Positions 26,049 to 33,928 of a stretch of 46,425 nucleotides of DNA are shown in pieces. The position numbers were made by a program, and so were the translations under genes. Position 1 is the first letter of the stretch, and each line of letters starts with the position of its first letter. This DNA is from Prevotella sp. (GTDB lineage Bacteria > Bacteroidota > Bacteroidia > Bacteroidales > Bacteroidaceae). The notes beneath the pieces were generated by a model. The model did no database searches, was not told the DNA's origin, and was given only the letters and a program-made list of their open reading frames with translations. Where the stretch lies: NCBI GenBank assembly GCA_017645905.1, contig JAGCNO010000125.1:1-46425 (forward strand), given 5' to 3'.

Positions 26049-27893
26049 TCACCTCCCTTTTGCGTCCTTTTTCTTAAGTTTTTTCATCCTGCGCTTGGCG
26101 TCGGCGGCATCGGGGTATAGCTCCAGCGCCTTCTCATAGTTTCGGATGGCGGCGTCGTTCATGCCCTCACGCTCGCACTCACGTCCCATGAGCACATATT
26201 CGGCAGCCAGGCGCTTCAGCGTCTCGGTCTGCTTGTCGATGTCGGCCTTCAGCGCGGCAATCTCCTCTCGCTGCCGGTTGATGATGCCCAGCTTGCGACG
26301 TATATAGCGTTGTGCCACAGGCTTTTCTATATCATAGCGGCTATGGATGGCCTTGATGAAATTGTCGAGGAACGTCTGGAAGTCGCCCTGGTCGAAGGCC
26401 ACGATAGCATCATGATACTCGCGGTCGGCCCTGCCCTCCTGCATCACTTGGTTGATGAGCAGCTGGTCGTTGTACCGACTGGCGAACTGCACCACCTCGG
26501 CACGCACGAAGATGTCCTGCTGGCGAATGGGTTCTACAAGCGTGATGCCCTGCAGCGAGGTGCAGCGCGACAGTGCCACGTAGGTCTGCCCGCCGGCAAA
26601 GGCCCCGCCGGTGAAGTCGATGCACACCTGCTGGAAGGTCAGCCCCTGACTCTTGTGAACGGTGATAGCCCAGGCCAGGCGCAAGGGAAACTGCGTGTAG
26701 GTGCCCAACAACTCCTCCTCAATCTTCTGTTCCTTCTCGTTGAAGGTGTAGCGTACGTTTTCCCACACCTCGCGCTCAACGGTGAAGTCGCGTCCGTCCT
26801 CGGTCTGGACGTCAATCATTCCGCCCTCTTCGTCAATATCGGTGATAGTTCCCAGCGTGCCGTTCACCCAACGCTTGTCCTTATCGTTCTTCACGAAGAT
26901 GACCTGAGCGCCGGGCTTCACCTGCAGCTCCATAGGTGTGGGCATGGCCGACTCGGGGTAATCGCCCTTGATGACTCCATTGAAGATGCTGGGGTTGCCG
27001 GGCAGCTCGGCCAGCCGCTGCTCGTTGATGTAGTCCACGGTGTCGCGGCGGGTGGCAAGGGTGATGCAAAGAGACCCTCCCCCAGCCCCTCCCTGTGAGG
27101 GAACAGACCCTCCCCCTGCCCCTCCCTGTGAGGGAGGGGAGTAGTTACTATTGGCCGTTGAGTTTTCGGGGATAGAAGTATCTACTCCCCTCCCTACAGG
27201 GAGGGGCCGGGGGAGGGTCTGGTTGTTAATTTCCTGTAGGTCTCCCTGCGTCGCCCTATTCTGCCTGATGCGGTCGAGCATGGCGATGAAGTGGTCGTCC
27301 TTCTGTCGGTAGACCTTGCGCAGCTCAATGCTGACGAGCCGCATCTCCTGCCACACCTTCGCGTTGAAGAAATAGGCGCTCTGATAGAAGGGTCTGAGCA
27401 GTTGGCGGTCTTCCTCCTTCAGCACAGGCTCCAGCTGGTAGATATCGCCCACAAGGAGCAGCTGCTTGCCGCCGAAAGGCTCGCTGTTGCGGGTATAGAT
27501 ACGCAGCACCTTGTCAATAAAATCGATGATATCGGCACGCACCATCGAAATCTCGTCGATGATAATCAGCTCCACCTCACGTAGCAGCTTGCGCTGTGCG
27601 CTAGTGTACTTCTGGGTATCCTTGATGTGGCGGCGGTCATAGCGCGTGTCGTTGGGCAGCAAGGGGTAGAAAGGCAGCTTGAAGAAGCTGTGGAGCGTTG
27701 CTCCGCCGGCATTGATGGCCGCGATACCCGTCGGAGCGAGTATGACATGTTTCTTCTTCGTATGCTCGGCCACGTAGCGCAGGAACGTCGACTTACCCGT
27801 GCCCGCCTTTCCTGTAAGAAAAAGCGAGCGCCGCGTGTAGTTCACTATCTGGAGGGCATCCTGCCACTCCTTGTTCTGCAAGTCGAGATCCAT
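26049..27893 (-). CDS. PIF1-like superfamily 1 DNA helicase with C-terminal TPR
   Basis: 614 residues from ATG 27893; the upstream in-frame TTG at 27902 is less likely. SF1B helicase motifs in order: Walker A TGKAGTGKST (about 27-36), motif Ia APTGIAAINAGGATLHSFF, Walker B IIIDEISMVRADIIDF, motif III LVGDIYQLEPV, then a late UvrD_C_2 region AWAITVHKSQGLTFQQV and YVALSRCTSLQG. A C-terminal coiled-coil and TPR-like tail (RNYEKALELYPDAADAKRRM) ends the protein. Such helicases act in replication, recombination or G-quadruplex unwinding in the cytoplasm; the precise role is unknown. About 50 residues (about 224-276) are an in-frame repeat element inserted between the two motor domains, at 27065-27225. 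The next gene downstream is the convergent-free DUF4468 promoter region. Confidence 0.9.
   Translation of the reverse strand: MDLDLQNKEWQDALQIVNYTRRSLFLTGKAGTGKSTFLRYVAEHTKKKHVILAPTGIAAINAGGATLHSFFKLPFYPLLPNDTRYDRRHIKDTQKYTSAQRKLLREVELIIIDEISMVRADIIDFIDKVLRIYTRNSEPFGGKQLLLVGDIYQLEPVLKEEDRQLLRPFYQSAYFFNAKVWQEMRLVSIELRKVYRQKDDHFIAMLDRIRQNRATQGDLQEINNQTLPRPLPVGRGVDTSIPENSTANSNYSPPSQGGAGGGSVPSQGGAGGGSLCITLATRRDTVDYINEQRLAELPGNPSIFNGVIKGDYPESAMPTPMELQVKPGAQVIFVKNDKDKRWVNGTLGTITDIDEEGGMIDVQTEDGRDFTVEREVWENVRYTFNEKEQKIEEELLGTYTQFPLRLAWAITVHKSQGLTFQQVCIDFTGGAFAGGQTYVALSRCTSLQGITLVEPIRQQDIFVRAEVVQFASRYNDQLLINQVMQEGRADREYHDAIVAFDQGDFQTFLDNFIKAIHSRYDIEKPVAQRYIRRKLGIINRQREEIAALKADIDKQTETLKRLAAEYVLMGRECEREGMNDAAIRNYEKALELYPDAADAKRRMKKLKKKDAKGR
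27065..27225 (-). repeat. In-frame GGGAGGGG inverted-repeat element in the helicase gene
   Basis: The arms are AGACCCTCCCCC-type sequences at 27072-27104 and 27105-27140 (two partial left copies) and a complementary right arm at about 27182-27222. The middle is about 40 bp of unrelated sequence. The coding strand reads LPRPLPVGRGV, then SPPSQGGAGGGS and again VPSQGGAGGGS. The left arm is duplicated, which suggests later expansion. Confidence 0.85.
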
Positions 27894-27926
27894 TGCTTGC
27901 AATAAAGCGCCTTCTTCTCAGCAAAA

Positions 27927-28358
27927 TCAGGAATTAGTCCTTTTGCCCTCTAACCAATTCTCCATTCTGATGTCCTTAATATTCTCAAAATCCTTCACAT
28001 TCTCCGTCACCAAAACCATTTTCTTAGCCACGGCAGTACAGCCTATCAGCAGGTCGAACTCACCCGTGGGTTTACCTGCCAATGTCAATCGTGCCCTCTC
28101 CTCGGCATAGAGGTCAAAAATGGGGGCAATGGGCACAACGGTAATGGCATTGAAGAATTCCTTCATAGGCTGTTCTTTATATTTCGGACCACCTTTCAAT
28201 TGTCCCAACACCTTACCATACTTCAGCTCAGCAACAGTCATTTCAGAAATACAGCAGTTGTCAAAGCCAACTGCATTGATACACTCCCTCACATCAAACT
28301 TGTCGCGAAGCCAGCATATGCATATACATGTGTCAAGAAGGTATTTTTGTCGTGTCAT
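27927..28358 (-). CDS. vapC: PIN-domain toxin (VapC family)
   Basis: 143 residues. PIN-domain ribonuclease pattern: first acidic residue in KYLLDTCICICWL, the second in ISEMTVAELKYGK (Glu), and a late Asp/Glu cluster in GEFDLLIGCTAVAKK, followed by LVTENVKDFENI. VapC toxins cleave tRNA or rRNA and are held inactive by the antitoxin. The ATG overlaps the stop of the upstream gene by 4 bp (ATGA), as expected for a co-translated toxin-antitoxin pair. The first conserved Asp is present, so the enzyme is probably active. Confidence 0.9.
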   Translation of the reverse strand: MTRQKYLLDTCICICWLRDKFDVRECINAVGFDNCCISEMTVAELKYGKVLGQLKGGPKYKEQPMKEFFNAITVVPIAPIFDLYAEERARLTLAGKPTGEFDLLIGCTAVAKKMVLVTENVKDFENIKDIRMENWLEGKRTNS

Positions 28359-28630
28359 AGTTCGTCCCAGATTTTGTCCCTATTACTCTTTACATGGCGT
28401 CCGTCCCTGATTAGTTTGTTCAGCTCATCGACATCCATGAAATACTCGTCACTCCACATACCAGCAAAGTCATCGGCAGTGTACTTTTTCTTCCGGGGCT
28501 TCTTCCCAACCACGGCGGGCTTCAGCGCATCACTCAGTTTCTTGATGAGCGCCAGCTTTACTTCATTGCCCGAGTCCTTGATTAGTTCCCAATAACTCTC
28601 GGTCTCTCGTTTTAGTGCAATAGTAGTCAT
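28355..28630 (-). CDS. Antitoxin of the PIN-domain toxin
   Basis: 91 residues from the ATG at 28630, which lies 30 nt after the promoter -7 element; the ATG at 28690 overlaps the promoter and is rejected. The N-terminal half is helical (ESYWELIKDSGNEVKLALIK), the middle basic (KKPRKKKYTADDFAGMW), and the C-terminus acidic-to-basic (DELNKLIRDGRHVKSNRDKI). The sequence does not match a familiar DNA-binding antitoxin family by eye; the assignment rests on the small size, the promoter and the 4-bp overlap with the toxin gene. Autoregulation at 28661-28690 is typical for such pairs but not shown. Confidence 0.82.
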   Translation of the reverse strand: MTTIALKRETESYWELIKDSGNEVKLALIKKLSDALKPAVVGKKPRKKKYTADDFAGMWSDEYFMDVDELNKLIRDGRHVKSNRDKIWDEL

Positions 28631-28660
28631 AATCTGTGTGTTAATTTGGTTCTTAGGCTG

Positions 28661-28690
28661 CAAAGATACAACATTTTTGCGAGACAGCAA
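28661..28690 (-). promoter_or_regulatory. Promoter of the toxin-antitoxin operon 1
   Basis: On the minus strand, TTG at 28690-28688, a 19-bp spacer, then TATCTTTG at 28668-28661. Confidence 0.8.
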
Positions 28691-28747
28691 AAGATTCCGA
28701 TAGTTTTTTCAGAATGGCCATACATACAAGATTTGTATACATAGTTT

Positions 28748-28854
28748 AAGCCGTTCGAACCCTGAGAAAGAACGGCTTATTCGATTGGAAAGAACGGCTT
28801 ATTCGAGTGGAAAGAACGGCTTTTTCAAACGGAAAGAACGGCTCTTTCTCCGGA
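28748..28854 (+). repeat. 22-bp-period array, AAAGAACGGCTT family, locus 2 (4 units plus one inverted)
   Basis: GAACGGCT starts at 28770, 28792, 28814 and 28836, exactly 22 bp apart. An inverted core, AAGCCGTTC, at 28748 keeps the same register (22 bp before 28770) and can pair with the first direct unit as a hairpin. Variable hexamers are GATTGG, GAGTGG, AAACGG and TCCGGA. The array lies between the end of the PBP1A gene and the toxin-antitoxin promoter. Confidence 0.92.
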
Positions 28855-28874
28855 GGCTGTCGGCCCTTTAGTTT

Positions 28875-31319
28875 TCACTCGGCTGTTTCTTCCTGAATAT
28901 CAGCGGGTTCCGGCTGCGGCTCGGGTGCTTCTTCGGGCGTCTCTTCTGGCAGCTCGTCGTAGTCGTCGAAGAAGGTGCCCAGTGAGAGGCTGTCGAGCAG
29001 GTCGATGTCGGGTGCTGCGTAGCCCGCGCACTCGTAGATGTCGGGAGTGATGGAAGGGTCGTGAGGCGGGGCGAACTTCGCACGGTAATGGTGGAAGGTG
29101 GGGTCGGAAAGCACTTGTTCAAAGAAGCGCCCGCAGATGGGCAGTGCCGTACGGCTGCCCTGGCCCAGCTGTCCGGTGCGGAAGTGTATGGCACGATATT
29201 CGCCGCCTACCCATGCTCCGCAGACCAGACGCGGTGAGACACCCATGTACCAGGCGTCGCTGTGGTTGTTTGACGTGCCAGTCTTTCCGCCGAAGTCGGT
29301 GTCTTCAAACTGGCGGACGTACTGCCACAAGCGGTGGCTGGTGCCGCCTGGCTCGTGGAGTCCGGCCATGAGCATCTGCTGCATGAGGAAGGCCGTGCGG
29401 TAGGTCAGGGCCGAGTGTTGCTCGTTGGGCGCACGGTAAATCTCGTGGCCGTCGCGGTCGAGAATGGCGGTTACAAACTGTGGTTCATGAGCCATGCCGT
29501 CGTTGACCACCGTGGAGTAGGCGTTGAGCAGCTCCAGCAGGTTCACGTCGCTGGCACCGAGCACCATAGCGGGCGTCTGCTCGAGCTTGCTGTGTATGCC
29601 CATGTCGCGGGCCGTGGCGGCAATGTTGCTGATGCCCATCTCCTGGCCCAGACGGGCAGCGATGCTGTTCACGCTGCGGGCGAAGGCGGCCTTCAGCGTC
29701 ATGTTCGCCCCGGTGTAGTAACCGTTGGCGTTCGTCGGAATCCAGTATTTCGGATGTTTGCTGTTCCCGTCTAACCGGAGGGCGAAGTAGCTGTCGCGGC
29801 GGTGCTCACAGGGCGTGCAGCCGCGCTTCATGGCCTCGGTGTAGACGAAGAGCTTAAACGTAGAACCAGGCTGGCGCTGCGCCGTCACCTTGTCGTATTT
29901 CCACGTTCTGAAGTCGAGGTCGCCCACCCAGGCCTTCACCTGACCCGTGTTGGGCTCCAAGGCCACGAAGCCGCAATGCAGGAAGCGCACCATGTAGCGG
30001 ATGCTGTCGAGGGTGCTCATCTGGCGCTCGATAGGTCCGTCGTAACTGAAGAGCTTCACCGTGTGAGGCTTGTTCAGATAGTAGTTGACGGAGTCAGGAC
30101 TGTCGGGGAAACGGTTCTGCAGATGCTTATAGATGGGCAGACGCTGGGCGATGTTTTCTATGAAGCGGGGAATCTCCTGATAGTGCTCGTCCTGCCAAGG
30201 GTTCATGCCGCGCCAGTGCTCGTCGAAGCTCTTCTGCAGGCTGCGCATCTGCTCCAAAGCAGCTTCCTCGGCATAGTGCTGCATGCGGGTGTCGAGGGTG
30301 GTGTAGATCTTTAGGCCGTCGGTGTAGATGTCGTAGCCGTAGTCGTGGCACCACTGGCGGATGTTGTTCTTCAGCGCCTCGCGGAAGTAGTCGGCGTCGC
30401 CGTCGTAGGCGTTCTCCACGCTGTAGTCGAGCTTGATGGGCTGCTGCTTAAGCGAGTCGGCCTCCACGCTGCTGAGGTGTCCGTGGGCCACCATGTTGTC
30501 GAGCACCACGTTGCGCCGCAACATGCTGTTGTCGGGGTTCAGACGGGGATTATAGTAGGTGGTGGCCTTGAGCATGCCTACAAGGATGGCCGACTGCGAG
30601 GGTGTGAGCTCTGAGGGGCGTATGCCGAAATAGGTCTTGCAGGCCGTCTTGATGCCGTAAGCGTTGGAGCCGAAGTCCACCGTGTTGGCATACTTCGTGA
30701 GTATCTCCTCCTTCGAGAAATGCCATTCCAGCTTCAACGCCAGAATCCATTCCTTTGTCTTCATGATGAGCATCTTCAGGCCCGGTACCTGGCCCAGCCG
30801 TCCTGTGCTGTACTCCGTACGCATACGGAAGAGGTTCTTGGCCAACTGCTGCGTGATAGTCGATGCACCACGGGCCTCGTCGTGCAAGATATAGTCTTTC
30901 AGAGCTGCGGCGAAGGCTGGGAAATCGATACCGAAATGCCGGTAGTAACGCTCGTCCTCGGTGTCGATAAGGGCTTGCCAGAACGAAGGGTTCACCTCGT
31001 CGAATGTCACGGGCGTACGGTTCTCGCTGAAGAACTTGCCTATCATCACCGAGTCGGCACTATAGATCTCGGAAGCCTGAGCAGGACGGGTGTTGAGAAT
31101 GGTAGCCATGCTCGGTGAACGGCCGAAGAGTCCGAAGAGGTTGAAGTCTACGGAACCCAGGTAGAGGATAAACAGGACAATGAGCGATAAAAGGGCCGAC
31201 AAGCATTTCACATACCAGGGACGGCCTCGGAAAAGACTGCCATACCAGCGGGCAACGCGCTTTAAGCCACGCCACAAAAAGGACAGCGCCTTTAGGAGTA
31301 TTCTACCAATTTCTTTCAT
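28875..31319 (-). CDS. mrcA: Penicillin-binding protein 1A, bifunctional
   Basis: 814 residues from the ATG at 31319; the longer frame to 31373 is rejected because it runs through the -7 element. A short basic cytoplasmic N-terminus precedes one transmembrane helix (about 40-55, SALLSLIVLFILYL). The GT51 transglycosylase domain (about 85-250) shows DTEDERYYRHFGIDFPA and GASTITQQLAKNLFRM. The transpeptidase domain carries SxxK in PGSTFKLFVYTEA (about 485), SxN in RSVNSIAARLGQ, and KTGT in GGKTGTSNNHSDAW (about 679). It polymerises and cross-links peptidoglycan in the periplasm. The last 35 residues are a Glu/Pro-rich tail (EEAPEPQPEPADIQEE), probably disordered. All catalytic motifs are intact. 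Confidence 0.95.
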   Translation of the reverse strand: MKEIGRILLKALSFLWRGLKRVARWYGSLFRGRPWYVKCLSALLSLIVLFILYLGSVDFNLFGLFGRSPSMATILNTRPAQASEIYSADSVMIGKFFSENRTPVTFDEVNPSFWQALIDTEDERYYRHFGIDFPAFAAALKDYILHDEARGASTITQQLAKNLFRMRTEYSTGRLGQVPGLKMLIMKTKEWILALKLEWHFSKEEILTKYANTVDFGSNAYGIKTACKTYFGIRPSELTPSQSAILVGMLKATTYYNPRLNPDNSMLRRNVVLDNMVAHGHLSSVEADSLKQQPIKLDYSVENAYDGDADYFREALKNNIRQWCHDYGYDIYTDGLKIYTTLDTRMQHYAEEAALEQMRSLQKSFDEHWRGMNPWQDEHYQEIPRFIENIAQRLPIYKHLQNRFPDSPDSVNYYLNKPHTVKLFSYDGPIERQMSTLDSIRYMVRFLHCGFVALEPNTGQVKAWVGDLDFRTWKYDKVTAQRQPGSTFKLFVYTEAMKRGCTPCEHRRDSYFALRLDGNSKHPKYWIPTNANGYYTGANMTLKAAFARSVNSIAARLGQEMGISNIAATARDMGIHSKLEQTPAMVLGASDVNLLELLNAYSTVVNDGMAHEPQFVTAILDRDGHEIYRAPNEQHSALTYRTAFLMQQMLMAGLHEPGGTSHRLWQYVRQFEDTDFGGKTGTSNNHSDAWYMGVSPRLVCGAWVGGEYRAIHFRTGQLGQGSRTALPICGRFFEQVLSDPTFHHYRAKFAPPHDPSITPDIYECAGYAAPDIDLLDSLSLGTFFDDYDELPEETPEEAPEPQPEPADIQEETAE

Positions 31320-31330
31320 ATTAGAGACTG

Positions 31331-31338
31331 CAAATTTA
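31331..31338 (-). promoter_or_regulatory. -7 element for PBP1A
   Basis: TAAATTTG on the minus strand, with no TTG at the standard distance. It implies a leader of only about 8-10 nt before the ATG at 31319. Confidence 0.5.
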
Positions 31339-31432
31339 CGAACTATTTCGCAAACGAACGAAACAAAAGGCAAAAAGATTTCCCGAATGGGTTAAAAAGT
31401 GTATTATTCGCACTCAATCGGCCAAAAATGCG

Positions 31433-31440
31433 TATCTTTG
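31433..31440 (+). promoter_or_regulatory. -7 element for uxaA
   Basis: TATCTTTG, with a weak TTC-type element about 20 bp upstream. The leader (31447-31473) is AT-rich with an ATTCACTATACACTATT simple repeat. It places the true uxaA start at 31474, not at the in-frame ATG at 31399. Confidence 0.65.
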
Positions 31441-31473
31441 CAGCCTAACTATTCACTATACACTATTATAAAT

Positions 31474-33048
31474 ATGGAACAGGCTACATTCTTAAAAATC
31501 AACCCGGCAGACTCCGTCGTCGTGTGTCTGCAGCCTAAGAAGAAGGGCGACATCATAGAAGTGGACGGCAACGCCATCATCCTCAGCGAGGACACTCCCG
31601 CAGGGCATAAGGTGCTCATCCGCGACGTGCGCCAGGGAGAGAACATCATCAAATACGGATACCCCATCGGCCATGCCCGTCAGGACCTGAAAGCCGGCGA
31701 CTGGGTGAACGAGAACAACCTCAAGACGAACCTCAGCGGAACACTGGAATACACCTACGAGCCAGTAGACGAGCCACTCAGCATAGCCCATGAGAACAGG
31801 ACGTTCAAAGGATATGTCCGCAAGAACGGCGATGTAGGTGTGCGAAACGAGATATGGATTGTTCCCACCGTCGGCTGCGTCAACGGCATCGCCGAACGGC
31901 TGGCCAAGCAATTAAGTGAAGAGTTAAGAGTGAAGAGTGAAGAATTTGCTACCGCATCAGGCAATGAGAAAACTGGTACGGCAGCCAACTCTTCACTTCT
32001 AACTCCTAACTCCTCACTCGATAGCTTCTACGCCTGGCACCATAACTACGGCTGCTCACAGCTCTCCGAGGACCACGAGAACACCCGCAAGGTGCTCCGC
32101 GACATCTGCCTGCATCCCAATGCCGGCGGCGTGCTGGTGCTCAGCCTGGGCTGCGAGAACAACCAGCCCGAGGACTTCATGGCAATGCTCGGCGACTACG
32201 ACAAGGACCGCATACGCCTGCTGGTCACCCAGCGCGTCGATGGCGACGAGGTGGAAGAGGGCATGAAAATCCTGCGCGAACTGGCAGCAATTGCTTCTCA
32301 GGACAAACGTGAGGATGTGCCCGTCAGCAAGCTGCGCGTCGGTCTGAAGTGCGGCGGCAGCGACGGCTTCAGCGGCATCACCGCCAACCCCCTCGTTGGA
32401 GAGTTCAGCGACTGGCTCGTGGCTCAGGGCGGAACGAGCGTGCTCACCGAGGTGCCCGAGATGTTCGGCGCAGAGACTATTCTGATGAACCGTTGCGAGA
32501 CGCGTGAGCTCTTCGACCAGACCGTCTCGATGATTAACAACTTCAAGAACTACTTCCTCTCTCACGGCGAGCCAGTAGGCGAGAATCCCTCGCCGGGCAA
32601 CAAGGCCGGCGGCATCTCTACCCTCGAGGACAAGGCCCTGGGCTGTACGCAGAAGTGCGGACGTGCACCGGTGAGCGGCGTTATGGAGTATGGCGACCGT
32701 CTGCAGCACAACGGTCTGAACCTGCTCTCAGCCCCCGGCAACGACCTCGTAGCCGCCACGGCCCTGGCCTCCTGCGGATGCCACATCGTGCTCTTCACCA
32801 CCGGCCGCGGCACGCCCTTCGGCACCTTCGTCCCCACGATGAAGATTGCCACTAACCCCACGCTCGCTGCCCGCAAACCGTCATGGGTGGACTTCAACGC
32901 CGGACAACTCATCGAGGGACGTACCATGAAGGAGCTCCTCCCCGAGTTCATCGATAAGGTCCTCGCCGTAGCCAGTGGCGAACCTGCCCGCAACGAGGAA
33001 AACAACTACCGCGAAATCTCCATCTTCAAGAACGGAGTAACACTATGA
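31474..33048 (+). CDS. uxaA: Altronate dehydratase, UxaA family
   Basis: 524 residues from the ATG at 31474. The N-terminal SAF domain (about 1-95) includes LIRDVRQGENIIKYGYPIGH. The C-terminal dehydratase part (about 110-524) shows GDVGVRNEIWIVPTVGCVN, HHNYGCSQLSEDHENT, NAGGVLVLSLGCENN, KCGGSDGFSGITANPLVG and TTGRGTPFGTFVPTMKI. It dehydrates altronate to 2-keto-3-deoxygluconate in galacturonate breakdown; fused SAF-UxaA proteins can also act on related sugar acids. Cysteines expected for the metal site are present. About 35 residues (147-183, LRVKSEEFATAS ... SSLLTPNSSLDS) derive from an inserted repeat. Other hexuronate genes (uxaC, uxaB, kdgK) are not adjacent. The stop overlaps the mlaE start (ATGA). 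Confidence 0.9.
   Translation: MEQATFLKINPADSVVVCLQPKKKGDIIEVDGNAIILSEDTPAGHKVLIRDVRQGENIIKYGYPIGHARQDLKAGDWVNENNLKTNLSGTLEYTYEPVDEPLSIAHENRTFKGYVRKNGDVGVRNEIWIVPTVGCVNGIAERLAKQLSEELRVKSEEFATASGNEKTGTAANSSLLTPNSSLDSFYAWHHNYGCSQLSEDHENTRKVLRDICLHPNAGGVLVLSLGCENNQPEDFMAMLGDYDKDRIRLLVTQRVDGDEVEEGMKILRELAAIASQDKREDVPVSKLRVGLKCGGSDGFSGITANPLVGEFSDWLVAQGGTSVLTEVPEMFGAETILMNRCETRELFDQTVSMINNFKNYFLSHGEPVGENPSPGNKAGGISTLEDKALGCTQKCGRAPVSGVMEYGDRLQHNGLNLLSAPGNDLVAATALASCGCHIVLFTTGRGTPFGTFVPTMKIATNPTLAARKPSWVDFNAGQLIEGRTMKELLPEFIDKVLAVASGEPARNEENNYREISIFKNGVTL
31912..32022 (+). repeat. In-frame MITE-like element with GTGAAGAGTGAAGA ends, copy 2
   Basis: The left end contains GTGAAGAGTGAAGAATTTGC then TACCGCATCA, as in the copy at 16679-16762. 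The right end GGCAGCCAACTCTTCACTTC is an imperfect inverse of it, followed by CTAACTCCTAACTCCTCACT. It adds about 35 codons to uxaA between its N-terminal part and the YGCSQL region without breaking the frame. Confidence 0.75.
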
Positions 33049-33797
33049 TAATCAACTGGCTGTCGGCTTTTGGGCGCTACCTGGTATTGATGGGCCGCAC
33101 CCTCTCGGTGCCCGAGCGCTTCCGCATGTTCTGGAAGCAGTACGTCAAGGAGATGGCCCAGCTGGGCATCAACTCCATCGGCATCGTACTGCTCATCTCG
33201 TTCTTTATCGGTGCCGTCATCTGCATCCAGATGAAGATGAACATCGAGAGCCCGTGGATGCCGCGCTGGGTGGCTGGCTATACCACCCGCGAAATCATGC
33301 TCCTGGAGTTCTCCAGCAGCATCATGTGCCTTATACTCGCCGGAAAGGTGGGCTCGAACATTGCATCGGAGATAGGCACCATGCGCGTCACCCAGCAGAT
33401 CGACGCCTTGGAGATTATGGGCGTAAACTCCGCCTGTTACCTCATCCTGCCGAAGATTCTGGGACTGCTCACCATCATGCCCATCCTTGTCATCTTCTCG
33501 TCGGCAATGGGCATTCTCGGTGCCTACGGCACGGCATACATCGGTCACATCATGCCGCCCGACGACCTCACGCTTGGCCTCCAGCACGACTTCGTGCCCT
33601 GGTTCCTTTGGATGTCGATTATCAAGAGTCAGTTCTTTGCCTTCATCATCAGTAGCGTCCCCGCCTACTTTGGCTACACCGTGGAGGGCGGCTCGGTAGA
33701 CGTAGGAAAGGCCTCCACCGACGCCGTCGTGACGAGCAGCGTGCTCATCCTCTTCAGCGACGTATTCCTCACCCAGCTACTATCAATGCCCAAATAA
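33045..33797 (+). CDS. mlaE: MlaE-family ABC transporter permease
   Basis: 250 residues with five or six hydrophobic segments. The family signature is clear: LAGKVGSNIASEIGTMRVTQ followed by QIDALEIMGVN (residues about 100-130). MlaE is the inner-membrane part of the Mla lipid-transport complex, working with the ATPase MlaF and the MCE protein MlaD. In most Bacteroidetes mlaE is followed directly by mlaF; here the next gene is on the other strand, so the partners must be elsewhere. The start overlaps the uxaA stop by 4 bp, which couples a lipid transporter to a sugar-acid enzyme, an unexpected pairing. Confidence 0.92.
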   Translation: MIINWLSAFGRYLVLMGRTLSVPERFRMFWKQYVKEMAQLGINSIGIVLLISFFIGAVICIQMKMNIESPWMPRWVAGYTTREIMLLEFSSSIMCLILAGKVGSNIASEIGTMRVTQQIDALEIMGVNSACYLILPKILGLLTIMPILVIFSSAMGILGAYGTAYIGHIMPPDDLTLGLQHDFVPWFLWMSIIKSQFFAFIISSVPAYFGYTVEGGSVDVGKASTDAVVTSSVLILFSDVFLTQLLSMPK

Positions 33798-33831
33798 ACG
33801 TAAAAAATACTCTTATATAACAGAATAAACA

Positions 33832-33910
33832 GAAAATAACGGAATAACGGAAAACTTAGCCTTGAGACATAGTTGTCTTTGACTATAGTTTCCGTTATTC
33901 CGTTATTTTC
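33832..33910. terminator. Long nested inverted repeat between convergent genes
   Basis: Arms at 33832-33856 and 33887-33910 are reverse complements apart from one bulged base (24-bp stem, core AACGGAATAACGGAAA). The 30-nt loop contains a smaller hairpin (AGACA / TGTCT). It is placed between mlaE (+) and the small peptide gene (-), so it probably terminates both. Confidence 0.75.
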
Positions 33911-33928
33911 CGATTCTTCCGTTAGCTA

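Noticed and set aside
31399-31473. Upstream ATG as start of uxaA
   Set aside because: The stretch contains the -7 element TATCTTTG and an AT-rich leader, and translates to no SAF-domain sequence.
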